Source of the DNA: Acanthacorydalis orientalis
Lineage: Eukaryota; Arthropoda; Insecta; Megaloptera; Corydalidae
Direction: 5' to 3'
Length of the DNA stretch: 64,000 bases
NCBI GenBank assembly: GCA_034766995.1
Contig: CM068313.1
Location: 33,453,496 to 33,517,495, forward strand
This document shows positions 38,308 to 52,677 of this stretch, piece after piece; position 1 is the first letter of the stretch, and each line of letters begins with the position of its first letter. A model generated the notes under the pieces. The model had not been told where the DNA came from. It was given only the letters and a program-made list of their open reading frames with translations, and searched no databases. The position numbers and the translations under genes are program-made.

Positions 38308-39759
38308 TGGTTGGATTCATTAAGTTGGAATTCTATAAATCCATTTAAGAGTTTATTAAGTAATATGAAAAATTGTCAAAAATGCGAAGTACAAGTTAAT
38401 GTTTTTTTTTTTACAATGAATATCACTCAAAATGTTCACTCGTGTGTAAAATGTATTTGTAGAATGCAACAAACTATACATAAATGTGTCAATTTTTTGA
38501 AATTGTTTCACATTGAACGGTATAGTTCCATTTTCATTTGAATACTTCCATTACTGAAATTAGGTCATTCTAGAGGAAAACTCGTGAAGTTGTAACTTAT
38601 TTACTAGCCTTAAAGATCGATATGCTCGTACAACTCGTACCCAATTTTAGTAAATGTATACTTGTATAGAGTCGTAATATGCTATATTTGTGTTTTATGT
38701 ATGCGCACAGGTACAGATACACATATAGATACAAGAGCACATTCACCTCTATAAAAATGAAACATTGCGGCTTTAGTTTATTTTGTAAATTTTATATTAG
38801 GAAGAAATTAATGTACGGTCTCATGATTTATGATTATGTGCTGCTTTATGGCATGTTTATTGAATTCGAATTTTAAATGGCAAGAAAATTACATATATAA
38901 TTATTGTTAAAGCTGTTGTATAATATACAGTTATTGTTTAAAGCACATTTTGATTAGGACACTTTTATAACACATTATCCAAACATCTCATATAAAATGA
39001 AATTACTTAAAAGTTACTTTTTGACATTTTAATATTTGTAAATAAACTGTTAAACAAATTTCTATTGTATCAAATGTAAATTTCATGTTTTAGATATATT
39101 TTATATGTAGTTTTCCTATTTTTTATATAAATTTTTCAATCCAACTATTACTTCATATAAATGTCATATCAATATAAAAATGGCAACATATAAATTTATA
39201 TTTGAGTATAAATTTCTTATATAATCTGTTTTCTTTTCGAATTTCGATTCTTATAATATTCATTTATTTTAACAATCTGACTTTGTGAACGATGCAATTA
39301 ATTTTTTCAACTGATTTTTTATTAATTTTGTTCGTTTATAATATGGAATATTTTTGAACTATTTCTTTCACATAAAACAAGTGAAACATAATATATATTA
39401 ATTACAAAAAATGTAATTTTGTAATGTATCTCAATAATGTGTGACCAATATGGAAACTAAATATCACCAATTTTAGAGAATTGGGCGTGTATGGAATTAG
39501 AGACTAAAAATTATCTTACAGAATTTGAAAATGCAAATCAGGTATTTTAAATATTTTGGTATTGTATTTATTATGATAGTAGATAGTATAAGTACAATTT
39601 ATTATTTTGTACTGAAGAATATATATATATATATATATATACACAGATATATATATATAAATATATATATATAGATATGTATGAAAATTTATATATATAC
39701 ATACATACATATACATATACATATATATATATAATACATATATATATATATACATATAT

Positions 39760-39818
<59 letters not shown>

Positions 39819-40173
39819 AAGAAATACTCTCTTATGAAAAAAGAAATATGTGACTTTTATCACTTTCCATTTCAGCCACAGAAATAGTAATTTATTGTTA
39901 TGAAATAGTAGTGGTAATTAAATAGTGACCAAATTGTTGACATTCATGTTCAGTATAATATGAACTTTTTGAGCATGAAATGAAAAATATATCTTATTAA
40001 AAAAATAAAATACTTTTTCAAAGTGTTTATAATGATTTAAAATCATGAATCATAAATAAAATATGAACACTTTGTAAAATTTAATGACTGTATTATCGAA
40101 AAAAGAATCATAGTTCCTATAATAGTCAAGAAAATTGAGAAGCTAAATTTTTCATACTAGCTTTTAATCTCTC

Positions 40174-40239
<66 letters not shown>

Positions 40240-41490
40240 ACTGTTAAATTACTTTCACTAATATTAAGATATTTTTCTTGATTGATCATAATTACTTGAT
40301 AAAAAAATGTATTATATTTTGTTCCATATACAAGTGGTTTTTTTTGTATAATTTTCTAAAATTAATTTCTTTCAAATGTAATATTACACTATAATTACAA
40401 ACGTTCAGTAAGTAATTTCAATTTGAGTTCAGAAAGGTATGAAAATACGTGAAAATAAAATATAAATTTTATAATAAAAAATATTTTTCGAATGCCGAAA
40501 TTATTTCTAAAATCTATAGAATGAATTATTTAATTAACTCCATGTAATATTAATAGTTTAAATAGTCATAAATAGGAACTAATATGAACTAATAGAACTA
40601 TGACTTTTGTTTTGTTAATAATAATATTAAAAAATTATTGTAAATGTAATTAAATTAACCAACAACAGAAAGAAAAATATAAATGAGAAAACAAACATCT
40701 ATTTTTATCATTTTTGAAAGAGAAAATATGAGTTTGTTTGTAGATAAACAAAAATTCTAATTAAAAGCTAATTGAAAAAATAGTTATAAAGGATATTTAC
40801 TTTTATCTATTTTTTAAAAATAGTTATCCAATAATTGATTTTGAAAACTAATATTTTGAAATATAAATATATACGAGTTTATATATATAATTATTATTAT
40901 TAATTTTTCTTTCTTATTATAAATCAACATAATATTAATAAATTTGATTAATTTCGTTCATGTTTCATGTTTCTTTTCATTTTTTAAAAAGTATATAGAG
41001 GGTGTATATGATTTACTTAACATAAATGTGATGTATGTATATAGCCTTAAAAAATATTAAATTTAAAAAGAGTATAAATATTTTTGTTGAATAGTAAATA
41101 CATTATAATCATTTTGATAACTTGGAAATAGATTTATTTAAAATGAATACATATTAAGTATATATGGTCTAGTTTTTGAATCATTGGTTATTCTGAACCA
41201 CTCTATACAATCCACTAAATTCTTAAAGTCGGAAGTTCGATAGCAATAACCTCGTTCCAAAAACACTTCGTGAAATGATTCTAAATGTCACGTGGAGAAG
41301 CTCATCCTCTTTATTCGAACTCATTTTAGTTTTCAAATCCAGTAGAATATCGATACGTTCATCTTCGACATGAGAATAAATATGATTCTGGAATTATTTA
41401 TCACTTACATTTTTATATATTCTTCAACCATTTTGAAGTTTTTAATCTGTTAAGTTGGTAAAATTCAACGATTTGCTTTTGTAAAATATT

Positions 41491-41528
<38 letters not shown>

Positions 41529-42303
41529 TTGGTAAGAAATCTGTATAATAAAATAAAAATATTATTAAATTTAACCGAATGTAGTATAATATATAATTTA
41601 TTAACAGAAATAATTTTGGACGTTATTTAAATACATTAAAATCGTATTATTCCTTAAAGAATTATTTGTAAATATAATAAATGTGTCTAATAAGTAAGTT
41701 ATTTATAAATATCTAATAGATTTAAATATAATTAAATTTTTATTTTAAACAATTTTATTTAAAAATTTCTTATTATAATATAGATCAGTTTTACTTACAA
41801 TATTTTACGGTAGTGTTTCATAATTTTATTTGGGTACAGAACCGTTTTATAATATTTAACAAAACAAAACCCCAATAGTATTTAACATAATATAATATGG
41901 ATAAAAAAAATCAGAATGAATTAAAATTATGTAAATCATAAAATCATAAAAATTGTATAATCATAAATAATTATGATTGTTTTTTAAGTATTAACACATT
42001 AATGTTTTTCATTATTTTCTAAGAACTGGTATTTTAATTTCACTGAACTTAAAGCTATTGCAGAACTTCATTTGAGATTTATATACTTATGGTATATTTA
42101 AGAATTACTTAGTTCCAAAATGTATATTCCCTTAGATTTTTTATTATCATGTATTGTTTTAAAATTATTTCATTTTTAAATCATTACAAAATATTCTTTA
42201 TAAAAATAATATATAGCATTATCTCATTTTTTAAAAAAATTAAAGAAGAATTTAAGCTTTATATTCATAAGTTGATAAAACAGCTTAGTTTTTTAACAAA
42301 GTA
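38305..42303. other. Non-coding stretch
   Basis: Arrays lie at 39619-39815, 40176-40233 and 41494-41524. A less A+T-rich patch at 41210-41400 has no coding frame. The plus frame at 38215-38541 is a TA array followed by chance openness. Confidence 0.55.
39619..39815. repeat. Complex (TA)n cluster with GATA, CATA and TTTA variants
   Basis: About 200 bp of TA-based repeat with many short variants. It is the longest composite array in the window and generates two long minus-strand Tyr-Ile frames. Confidence 0.95.
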
Positions 42304-42874
42304 TTAAGTTGATAGGAAAATACTTGCGGTTTTTGTTTTCTAAATTCTAACCTTAATTTTTTTCAATGAGTCATTTTATCGTGTTCATATTAATATCACT
42401 TTAAAGTGCATTTTTCGGTCTATATTTTGGTAACATCGACTTTGATTTTATTATTAATTTTCCTTCAAATTAGGCTATTGAATTAAAGATCAAAAAAACC
42501 AAATAACGGCATTTATTTATGAGTTGAAAACGGGTAGTAAAGCAGCAGAAACTGCTCGTAAACTAAACGATGCTTTTGATCTGGGTACTGTTAAGGAACG
42601 TATGGTGTAATGGTGGTTCCAGAAATTTCGTCCTGGGGACCTGGAAAACCTCGAAGATGAAAAAGGTCGTGGGCGTCCTTTTTCAGTTTATAACGAACAA
42701 TAGAAGGGGTTAGTTAAATCAGAATCACGCACAACAATTTAGAGATTGCACAAAAGTTAGCCATTAGTCATTCAACAGCTTTGTGCCACTTAAAACAGAT
42801 AGGAAAATCAAAAAATAGAAAAATGTACATGAATTGGAAAATCATAAACCGCAGTTATTTTTCTTTCAACCTAA
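42304..42874 (+). mobile_element. mariner internal-deletion derivative (copy D, 571 bp)
   Basis: Begins TTAAGTTGATAGGAAAATAC followed by TTGCGGTTTTT. It ends AAACCGCAGTTATTTTTCTT followed by TCAACCTAA, which is the inverted repeat. TA flanks both sides (42302-42303 and 42875-42876), so the insertion boundaries are exact. It carries the leader and DNA-binding half of the transposase, then jumps to the 3' end. Similar to copy B along its whole length. Confidence 0.9.
42480..42840 (+). pseudogene. mariner transposase DNA-binding half (copy D)
   Basis: Peptide echoes in order: FIYELKTGSKAAETARKLND near 42510-42575, VKERMV near 42595, WFQKFRPGDLENLEDEKGRGRP near 42612-42680, ESRTTI near 42722, LAISHSTALCHLKQIGK near 42755-42805, and a mutated KWVPHEL near 42820. 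Several stops (for example the TAG in the NEQ region and in the RL region) and no DD34D core. Copy B ends slightly earlier in the same region, so the two deletions need not be identical. Confidence 0.8.
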
Positions 42875-42894
42875 TATTAGAAAAATTCATTGTA

Positions 42895-42949
<55 letters not shown>

Positions 42950-43819
42950 ATGTTGTCGAGAATCAGATAAATTGTATATTGATTTTCTATAGAAAAAATA
43001 AAATGCCAGCGACCTTTGTCACTTTCTTCTACATTCAACCAGTTACAATCTTTTTTTATCTATATTCATTAAAACTATATTTTTTCGTCTATTCTCATAC
43101 GTGAGAATTGCTTAATATTTTTCACACGCACGCTAACATTCGTGCGAATATTTCTTCATATCCTGTTGTATATTTGCTTCTGAAGGGTTGTTCGTTCATT
43201 ACGTATCGAAGCGAGAAATTCTGTATACTTTCATATATTGTATTTTTATTTAGGGCATGTTTCTATATAAAAACAAATAAAGCAGATTTATTAACACTCG
43301 TAATCTTTTCATCTTTAATTTTGTTATAAGATTTGCTGTGACTGTCAGTTATTGTCATTATCGTTCGTAATTTTTCATTACACTTTTTTTTAATTCACAC
43401 GTTCATACAATTATTATCTTATGATCATTATTTAATTTACACTTGACATACATATAAACGTGTGCGTGTAATAATGAAAACAAATTATTTTCTTACAATA
43501 TAAATTAGATTGACCACTGTTTCGATTTAAAATCAAATAAAAATTTTCAGGATCATTATCAAAATTAGATCATTATTAAATTGTGTAAACTAGCTACTAA
43601 TGCTTCATAGAAATACAATTTTAATAATTTAAATTTAAACGATTTTTTTAATCATCTTTTCAGGATTTTTTAAATTTAGGTTTAAAAATTCATGAAATAT
43701 ATGTAATTTGTAATTAATTTGCTCTTTGTCTAAGATGTACAGTAGAGAAAACCAATGTTATTCTTTTCTACTATAAAACAACTTATACTAAAAAAATAAA
43801 AATATATTTTTCAGTATTA

Positions 43820-43939
<120 letters not shown>

Positions 43940-46900
43940 TATTGTATAATTTTCATGCCAACCAAAGCATAAGTTCATGTAGCTATAGTGCTTAAAATTA
44001 AGTTATACTAGATGATCTTATCCTCTTCCAGTCGAGTGACTAAAATTATTTGTATCACATAAATGGTCTGAAGTAGAAATGGTAGATTCAATCGATTTTT
44101 AATTATTCAATTATCCCGCTTTGAAGAATCAAATGTTTGATTTATATTTTTTTATTGTGTTAAAAGGAAAATTTGAAGAAACAAAATAAAAATTGATTAC
44201 TGCAAGAATGACAGTAGAGTAACCTTCTCAAAATAATATTTGATTTCAGTTTTAGAAATGGAATGTTCCACCAAAGACAACAGTACTAGTATAACTTATA
44301 ATGTCTCCTCCTTTCAACTTCGTTTATGCAGTACGTTTTTTAATATCTGTAGTAATTTTAAATATGTCCAATGGTATTACTGTAAAAGAATATTTGATGA
44401 GATGATATATTACTCAGACATAAAAAATAGATACTTTGGATGGATACTTCAAAAAGATCTTACATGGTTCGTACAGAAATGAGTGTTAAAAAAGTTTTTG
44501 TGTGAAATAATAATATATTTTTATAAAAATAGTTTTATTTTGTTCAAGTATACAGTTTCTCCTTAATTTTTTGCCTTGTTCTAATATATTTTTGAGAATT
44601 TTGAATGACTGTATGACTTCACACTACAAATTAAACATATTATATTCATACGAATGGTTTAATTAATCGATTCATCTGATAATTAAATCTTAATAATTGA
44701 TGTCGTGAATGGATGTATAAACATGTGATCCGAACCGATTTTTAGTAATGTACTTTTCGATAGTAATATATAAATGTTCGAGAATATTTGGCCATTCGTT
44801 ACGCTTCTAATGAAAAATAAGGAAGCATTTACGCAAGTTAAAAATAAATCAAACTAGAATGTACTCGACAAATATAATTATCGTGTGTATGTGTGTAGTT
44901 CGTGCGAAAGTATGTGCATAGTTTGTGGCTGGTTAATATCCTGTGAAATCGGGAAGCAATTAGCGTAAATTTGAAAATGTGTGTTTGTCAGTTTAATTAA
45001 TCTAAAATAAGTGTACGTATCAACCATTCAGTGCCGGTAATTGATAACAGATCAAATTCTTTAGGTTCGCCTGCGCCGTTATACAGATATACATCCATCC
45101 ATATCGTCCATTTCCGTGTAACATGTTCAAAGAGTTCAAGCCGTGCGTTACGTTTGTTCATAACTGCGAAGGACAGGTGACGTAGACGTCTATGAGTGCC
45201 ACCCGATGGAGCTGTAGTGGGGATATGAAAAAGTAGGGGTGGCAGACGTTGCGTGCGGTCACGCGACGTCCCGACGCATTGCGATTGCTGCTTTGACTAC
45301 TAGCCGTTAAATACACAACGGAATACGTCTCTTGAATGATACCTCCACATCTCGACCATGCGTACATGTGTTTAGGATATGTATTTTTGAATTATATTAG
45401 AATTTCTGTTCAAATTCAAATCAATTCGAACACTCGGTTAATGTTTCAACTACACGAAATGAATCCGTCCCATCGACATGAATGTCATTCAGGTGAGATT
45501 ATTTTGCTGGCGATTAATATTGTTTCATTTTATTTCCGGTGTCATTTTTTAAGGTTGTTCATCATTTGTTTGCAGTAGTAAAATCGATATTATCTAATGA
45601 ACCTAATACACTTAAATTAGGTACAAACTATTATTAATGACAGATATTTATGTAACAATAAATATTGACTCCTGACAAATAGTTATCGTTTTAAAAACAT
45701 TACATTTACGAGATTATGTAATAAAATTATAATAAAATTGATTATGTCGACTAATTTATTTTAACGTATTGATACGGTCAACAACCCCAGTTAATCAATA
45801 ATCTAAACAAATATTTGTAAAGTTTGAAAATGTATACTGTACGACAATTGAATATGGAAACAAATTAGTTGTCTGGTTCTTTACTTTACTACATGCGATA
45901 TTAAAACAACAAATAATTAATTTATATATAAAAATGTAATACATGCATATTTATAAATTCCTTACCAAATTTAAATTTACACTGTACAAAAATTAATTCA
46001 ACACATTAATTTTCAATGCATTTTTGATATATTCAATGGTGTTTCTTATAAAGTAAAAGTTGAATGTCATATTTTCATACCAATATTATTCATTTAAATA
46101 ATTTGAATGTTTGCATTGATTAACAAATATAACGTTCACTTTTATACCAAAAATTATTTCTAAATTTGATCTGTAAACAATGACCATGTTTCAAAATGAA
46201 ATATAATCAGACTGATCTTAAAAGCAGGTATACAAAACTTATTCAAATATACATATGTTTAAAACATTTAATTAACTGAACTATTATAACAAAATTTCAC
46301 TTACACTATTTTTCAAAAAAGTTTTCTACAATTGTAATTCATTTCTTCAAGTATTCTGAAAATGTTTTAATTCCAGTTATAAATTAATCTCTGTCAAAAT
46401 ATATAAATCAAAAACATCACTCAATCGAAAAATAACTAAAAGTCACATTTTTTTGTATATAAAAATAAAATCTTATTTGCTATTATTTGAGAAGTATAAT
46501 AAATGTTTATTGATTATTGAAATAATTTTGATTTAATACAAAATAATTCAAAAAATATGAAATAATAAAAAGAATCAAATTTAAAATTCGTAAACTAAAA
46601 AAATCTATATAGCAATTAATAGTTGAAATATTCTATGAAATTAATTCATAAATCGTAAGCTTGGGTCGTGAATTATTTACTGTCATATTTGAAAAAAAAA
46701 TACTAATCCTTAATACGTTCTCACTACTGCTGCTAATAAAAATAGTTTTTTAATTAAAATAACTTACTTTCAATTAAAAGCAACATATGTTCAATTACTC
46801 ATTTGAATATTTGTTGCTCCCTGGTTATTATTTTTTTTTAATTAATTAGGGTATTATAATGAAAGGTTGTAATAATAAAGTTATTTTTTATCTTTTATTA

Positions 46901-48352
46901 GTTTTTCACTTAAATTTATTTCCGAAAGCTTTTATTGATTTTATTATTGTACAAAATAATATGAATACAATTCATTCAGGACATTATGTTTTCTTTTAAG
47001 AAACATTGATTTTTCATTTATTTGCTGTTTATAATTTCTGATGTAATTTTGAAAATCGAGTTTTATGAAATAGTAATATTAAAATTCATTTTATAATTTT
47101 CAAATAATTATGCGCTTTTCTCCCAACTTATCACTTATTTTTATTGTGAAACTTTGGATTTTATTTTTTAAAAAATAATTCCACTTTTATAAAAGCTCAC
47201 ATATATATATATATATAATATCTCAGTAAAGTCGTCACTTTATAGATTTTTCTATCAGGGCCTCTAAAGATTATTTTACTTTGGTGCTCTAAAGATGTTG
47301 GCATGAGCAATAATCAGTAACAAATAATAATAATTTATTATACATGTTTCATTAGAAAAAAATGACTTTTGATGGGGAAGAGTATTTATTATAAAATTGT
47401 TAAATGTGAAAAGTCGTTACTACTTTTAAATTATTTGTTAATTAATTAATTTTGAATGAATTTAAAAAAAAATATTTATTTTTTTTAAAAAAAAGTGATG
47501 TTCTTTTATATCATTATTATTTTTCAGTACGGTTAGTAAACGTGTCTGTGATATTATTTTTCTCTAAATTATCATAATCAAACATACCTTAATCTTACTT
47601 GAGTTCGTAAAACGGTTAGTCATAACATAGTTATAAGAAATATGAGTCAAAGTTCGTTGAAAAGTGTAATAAATTATCTAGACAAATTCGTAACCGTTAT
47701 ATGCTGTAACATTTATTCCATTCCATTTTCAATTATTCTTTGAAATAGTAAATGAATGAAAACGTTTTCTTTCAGAATTATTTTTAAATATCGTACTTCG
47801 TCGATATAACATTTTACCCAACAAAACCTAACATTATTGTTTAAGATTTCTTGATATGATTAGAAGTTTACTGAACTTTATTATGTTATTTCTTACATTT
47901 TATCTATTTCCATTATTCACGCGAGCACATTTCAACATTTACATAGTTCTGCAGATTAAATCTGTTTTAGAAAAACGCTAAATGTAAGAAAAACGTGTTA
48001 AATTCATATATATTTTTCAACTTGAAATTTCAATTTTATTGCTATGTGTAAACGTAAAATAATATTTGTTATCAATTCAAATATAATTTTTAAACACACA
48101 TACAATTTATAAACTTCGTACATAATTAATTACAAATATTTAAATGCTTGTGACATTAGAGGCAACAATATATTTTCGTTGCTGTTTGGTGTTATTCTCG
48201 TACTTTCATGTATTATTACGGATTACTTTTAATAAAAAAAAATGTTTTTAATCTGATTTATGTGAATTAAATTATATTAACTGTATTTTAGATATGTTAC
48301 TTGTATTAAAATCCTTACAAAATACTATTTACCTGTAGTATGATAATTACTG

Positions 48353-48356
<4 letters not shown>

Positions 48357-48407
<51 letters not shown>

Positions 48408-48424
48408 ATGAGTGTGTGTGTTAT
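48357..48424. repeat. (TA)n-(GT)n microsatellite
   Basis: About 14 TA units followed by about 12 GT units and a GAGTGTGTGT end. Confidence 0.95.
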
Positions 48425-49824
48425 AAATATATAATATTCATGTTGTTAACTTCTTAGATAGATAAAAACCTTAAATGAAGTTTGAAGTAAAACTAAAAAG
48501 ATGAAAAATTGACAGTGAACTTACATGTTCTTGAATTTGTGTTACCCTTTTGTTATCGTATCAAATTTATTGAAAATAAAAGTTCCAATATTAAATTTTA
48601 TTTAATTTATATTTGAAGTAATTTTCAATAATTCATCATGGTGTCAAAAATCGAGTACTAGAATTTAAATAGCTGATAGATTAGCAAAAAATATTTTCGA
48701 TAATATTTAAATATAACTGAAGCAGTTGATTTAAAATATATTACAAATAGTTATATCTTCAATAAAAATGTCTTTAATATCGATTTTTGTGATTACTTTA
48801 TCTATGTAAGTTTTATAAATTAATAAACAAAATATTATATTTAATTTATAAATGTTTTATATGAAATTTATAGATTTTATTAATAAAAAGTAAAAATTAA
48901 TAGGATATTATTGTCATAAATTAATCAAGTTTAGAATTCTTTACTGAAAAATTAATATAACGTGCATAGCATTTTTTACACTTTTTTTAAATTTGAGAGA
49001 ATGAAATTTGAAAATATTACTACTGGATAATTTTAATATTCTTGCTAAATCGTGAAAAGTAATCGCAAAGAATTTTATAAAAGTGTAAGTTTCCTTTTTA
49101 TTAAATTTCGTAGATATCGCTACAAAAATATTCAAAAATAAAAATAGCAATGGAATTACCTATTGAGAAAATATCATTCATTACAATATGCTTTCAGTAT
49201 ACATATTTTTGACAAATATTTCATAATATAAATTAATCATTTTTTACATCTATTATAATATTCAAACCTCGACTTTTCCTTATCTCCAAAAGCAACATTT
49301 CAAAAACAGGAGATTACTTTCGAGTTTGAAAGAAGATTCAATAGAATTATTAAAAATACTTCACAGCATTTTACAAAAGTAATACTAGTAGACTTTCAGA
49401 AAATTAAAATCTGTTATATATTGTGGATTTTCTGCGGAGTCCATTTGAAAAGTGATAACATTCAAGTTTCTCATTTATTTGCGTTGTTTTATTTACTACT
49501 TTCTAAAATTTTATTGAATATGGCTTGTATAAAAATCATTCAGCTAGTTTTAAATTGATGAAGTGTTTTGTAGATTATTTATTCCTTAATCCTATGAAAT
49601 ATCAATTCATATATAAATTAATGTACTAATTGAATCACATGGTATCAGAAAAGGTATTTTTTATAGATTGATATTATTTATATAAAAATATTAATTCTGT
49701 CTCTCAAAGAAATATATTTAAAAACGTATACAAATAACAGGAAAATTTATCACTAACAGGTTAATTTCACAAATATTGACAATGTGTAATAACCGGACAA
49801 ATATTAACACCAGCAGCTTTAACA

Positions 49825-51103
49825 TTAGGTAGCCAAGAAAGTTTTATTGCTGTTATAACGTACAATAATTCCAAGAATTCCTTACACTTGTCATCGGACA
49901 AAATTCCAAGAATTGTTTATCGGTAATATTAGCATGTGTTTTAAATGAATTTTGAACTATTCACTTTAATTTAAAAAATAATTCAAATAATTTAAAACTT
50001 GTCTGTGAAAATAGTGTAGTACGTACATGGTTGCTTTATCAATTTAAACTTGGTACTAACGCTACAGAAACTGCAAAAAAAATTTTGTATTGAGTTTGGA
50101 CAAAATACAGTTACATCAAAAACGGCCCAGAGATGGCTTAAAAAATTTTCTGCCGGTGATTAATCCATTAAAGACGAGACCAGATCAGGCAGACCATCAA
50201 ATTTAAATATTGACGAATCTGAGACAATGATTGAAACAAATTCCAGTTTAACGTGTCAATAGCTTGGAAAATTGTTCAAAGTAAGTGATGAAACAATACA
50301 GAAGCATTTACATAAAATAGGAAAGAGGTGGAAATTAAGGAAATGGGTACTTCACGAATTAACTCCCAATAACAAATTACAGCGTCTTACAATCAGTGCA
50401 TCTCTTATTTCACGACTAAAATCAGAGAACTTTTTAGATCAAATTTTGACCACTGATGAAAAATGGATTATTTATTCTAACTACAAACGTACTCACCACT
50501 GGCTTTCATTAGGTGATCTTGTCTCATAAAGTCCTAAATGAAAGTTAACACCGCGAAAACTTCTTTTCTGTGTTTAGTGGACTTCAAAAGGAATTATTCA
50601 CCATTAATATCTACGAATGGGTCAAACCCTCACCGAAAACATTTATAGTGAACAACTCCAACGAGTATACGATGCATTAAAACAAAAACAGCCAGCACTT
50701 GTAAATCATAAAAAAGTATTATATTTGCGAGATAATGCACGACCCCACACGTTGCAGTAGAGACCAGAACAAAAATTATGAATTTAGGGTGGGAGATCCT
50801 CTCCCATGCCCCGTATTCCCCAGACATATCTCCATCAGATTATCACCTATTTTTATCTTTGGACAATCGTATGCGTGGTAAACAGTTTAATAATGAAGAA
50901 GAATTAAAAATGGAGGTGTCTATATCTTTGAAAATAAAAATAATCAGTTTTATAAAAATCGAATTTATAAATTATTTTCTTGCTGGAAAAGGGTCGTTCA
51001 GTGCGAATGTGGATATTTTGATGAATAAAATTATTTTATGTAAAACTATACAAGTGTTTTTTCTCATTTCAAAAACGATAGAACTTTCTTGGTTATCCGA
51101 TAA
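49825..51103 (+). mobile_element. Full-length mariner-family relic (copy E, about 1.28 kb)
   Basis: The left end TTAGGTAGCCAAGAAAGTTT and the right end (complement TTATCGGATAACCAAGAAAG, then TTCTATC) form inverted repeats sharing CCAAGAAAGTT. TA follows the right end; the left flank reads CA, probably a mutated TA. The length matches an intact mariner. The terminal repeats differ from copies A-D, so it is a separate family. Confidence 0.85.
50010..51028 (+). pseudogene. mariner transposase, full-length but broken (copy E)
   Basis: The protein can be followed from the first helix-turn-helix (LLYQFKLGTNATETAKKI, near 50030) through KTAQRWLKKFSAGD, the GRPSNLN linker (near 50195) and KVSDETIQKHLHKIGKRW to KWVLHELTPNNKLQRLTISA. 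The catalytic parts follow: TTDEKW with the first Asp at 50455, DNARPH with Asp at 50731, and SPD-SDYHLF with Asp at 50823. The end is FNNEEELKMEV and, after a frameshift, NNQFYKNRIYKL to CGYFDE-stop at 51026-51028. All three acidic residues can be seen. The second and third are 92 nt apart instead of the 105 nt of DD34D, so there is a deletion and frameshift. Stops occur at several places (for example after SAGD and after CQ). Not functional. Confidence 0.9.
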
Positions 51104-51384
51104 TAATCTTAATAATGTCTCAGACTGTATTCCCCTCGGAGCAATGTATATATTTTTAATTAAGCTACGAACAATTTTTATTTTATTGAAAATAACAAAC
51201 AAAGAAATATCAAAAAGCTACAAGTCTTATCAGTTTTTATTAAATTTGGTTTTTCTATATAGCGAATTTATTTCTAAACTTATATATTTGTATTATAGAC
51301 TTTCAAATTATTACATACTTTATTTTATACTTAGTAGTATCGTTTAGAATATAAAACCATTAACACACTCACTCATACACACAC

Positions 51385-51456
<72 letters not shown>

Positions 51457-51617
51457 AGTCTAAAAAAGGTAATTTAAAAAATAATTATTTTACAAAGAGA
51501 TGGATATAAATACAAATAATTAAACTCTACTACGAGTACAATACAATAAAATATTTATCAAAACAAATATAAATAATTAAGATGCATTCTTGCGCGATTA
51601 TTTATCATTATACACCA

Positions 51618-51684
<67 letters not shown>

Positions 51685-51697
51685 ACATATATACATA

Positions 51698-51753
<56 letters not shown>

Positions 51754-52323
51754 AACACACATTTTTTTATATAAGATTTTGAGATTTTAAGATTTATAAT
51801 ATAAAATACCTATTTAAAAACATAATATGAATTTTGACTGTATTTAACACTAACATAAAATGAATTTGATTTAATATCATGAAACTGAAACGTAAAGGTG
51901 AAAATATCAAACATTAACATATCCAATAAGTCATATGAGTTCAAATACAACAATTTTACATTTGAACTACGGCATGTCATGTTATCGGCTCGTTTTTCGA
52001 AACAAATTGCAAGAAATGGAAAATATCCCCTATTTACGCAATGGTTAAATACACTAGAGAGAGTGATTGAATGCTGCAATTTAAGGGTTGTTTGTACAGC
52101 GTAACTCTTGTCTATATGTGTGTAATACAATATTAAGAGCAACGCGGCTGCAATATATATACAATTAGTTTTCGCCCCATAAAATAAATTAAGGGAAATG
52201 TCAATTGGCAATTTTAGGGATGGTTTTGTGTATCTTTCACATCACTAAAAGTTGGCGGTGGTGCTGTTGATTTTGTATTTCTTATATTTATGTATAAATC
52301 TATTGTATTTTTTTACGTTTATA

Positions 52324-52385
<62 letters not shown>

Positions 52386-52405
52386 AATAAATAGATAAAT
52401 AGGTA
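51104..52405. other. Non-coding stretch with one long unassigned frame
   Basis: Arrays lie at 51386-51452, 51619-51752 and 52335-52378. A 133-codon minus frame (51810-52211) and a 68-codon plus frame (51898-52104) overlap. Neither has a recognisable motif; such lengths are borderline for chance in a window this large. Confidence 0.45.
51619..51752. repeat. (TA)n microsatellite pair
   Basis: Two long TA runs separated by ATTTACATATATACATATGT. Confidence 0.95.
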
Positions 52406-52600
52406 GGGTGATTCAACTAAGGCTTTCACACAAAAGTATTAAAAAAACACAAAAATTAAAAAACATGTCCCTTATTTAGTATTTTAGTTCAATTGTATTT
52501 TAGTATTGAACTAAAAAAGTACTAAATAAAAAATAACATGTCTTTTCTTAATCCTTGCGCCCTCTTTTAATACTTCCATGAGGAAGCCTAAATTTAATCA

Positions 52601-52603
<3 letters not shown>
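52406..52603. mobile_element. MITE copy 2 (198 bp, TA-flanked)
   Basis: Starts GGGTGATTCAACTAAGGCTT after TA (52404-52405). It ends AGCCTAAATTTAATCACAC before TA (52604-52605). The internal palindrome is clearer than in copy 1: TTATTTAGTATTTTAGTTCA pairs with TGAACTAAAAAAGTACTAAA. A (TA)n-derived run with GATAAATA steps precedes it and a (TA)n array follows it. Confidence 0.85.

Positions 52604-52677
<74 letters not shown>

Noticed and set aside
42781..43329. Two plus frames of 107 and 73 codons
   Set aside because: The first starts inside mariner copy D and runs through a TA array; the second has no features.
44240..44482. 80-codon plus frame after a possible acceptor
   Set aside because: Composition is as A+T-rich as the flanks and no family resemblance was seen.
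50778..51347. 189-codon plus frame as a gene
   Set aside because: Its first part is the mariner C-terminal region and the rest is read out of frame past the real stop at 51026; not a separate gene.
51810..52211. 133-codon minus-strand frame
   Set aside because: No motif, no signal or splice context, A+T-rich codons, and an overlapping plus frame; length is borderline for chance in a window this size.
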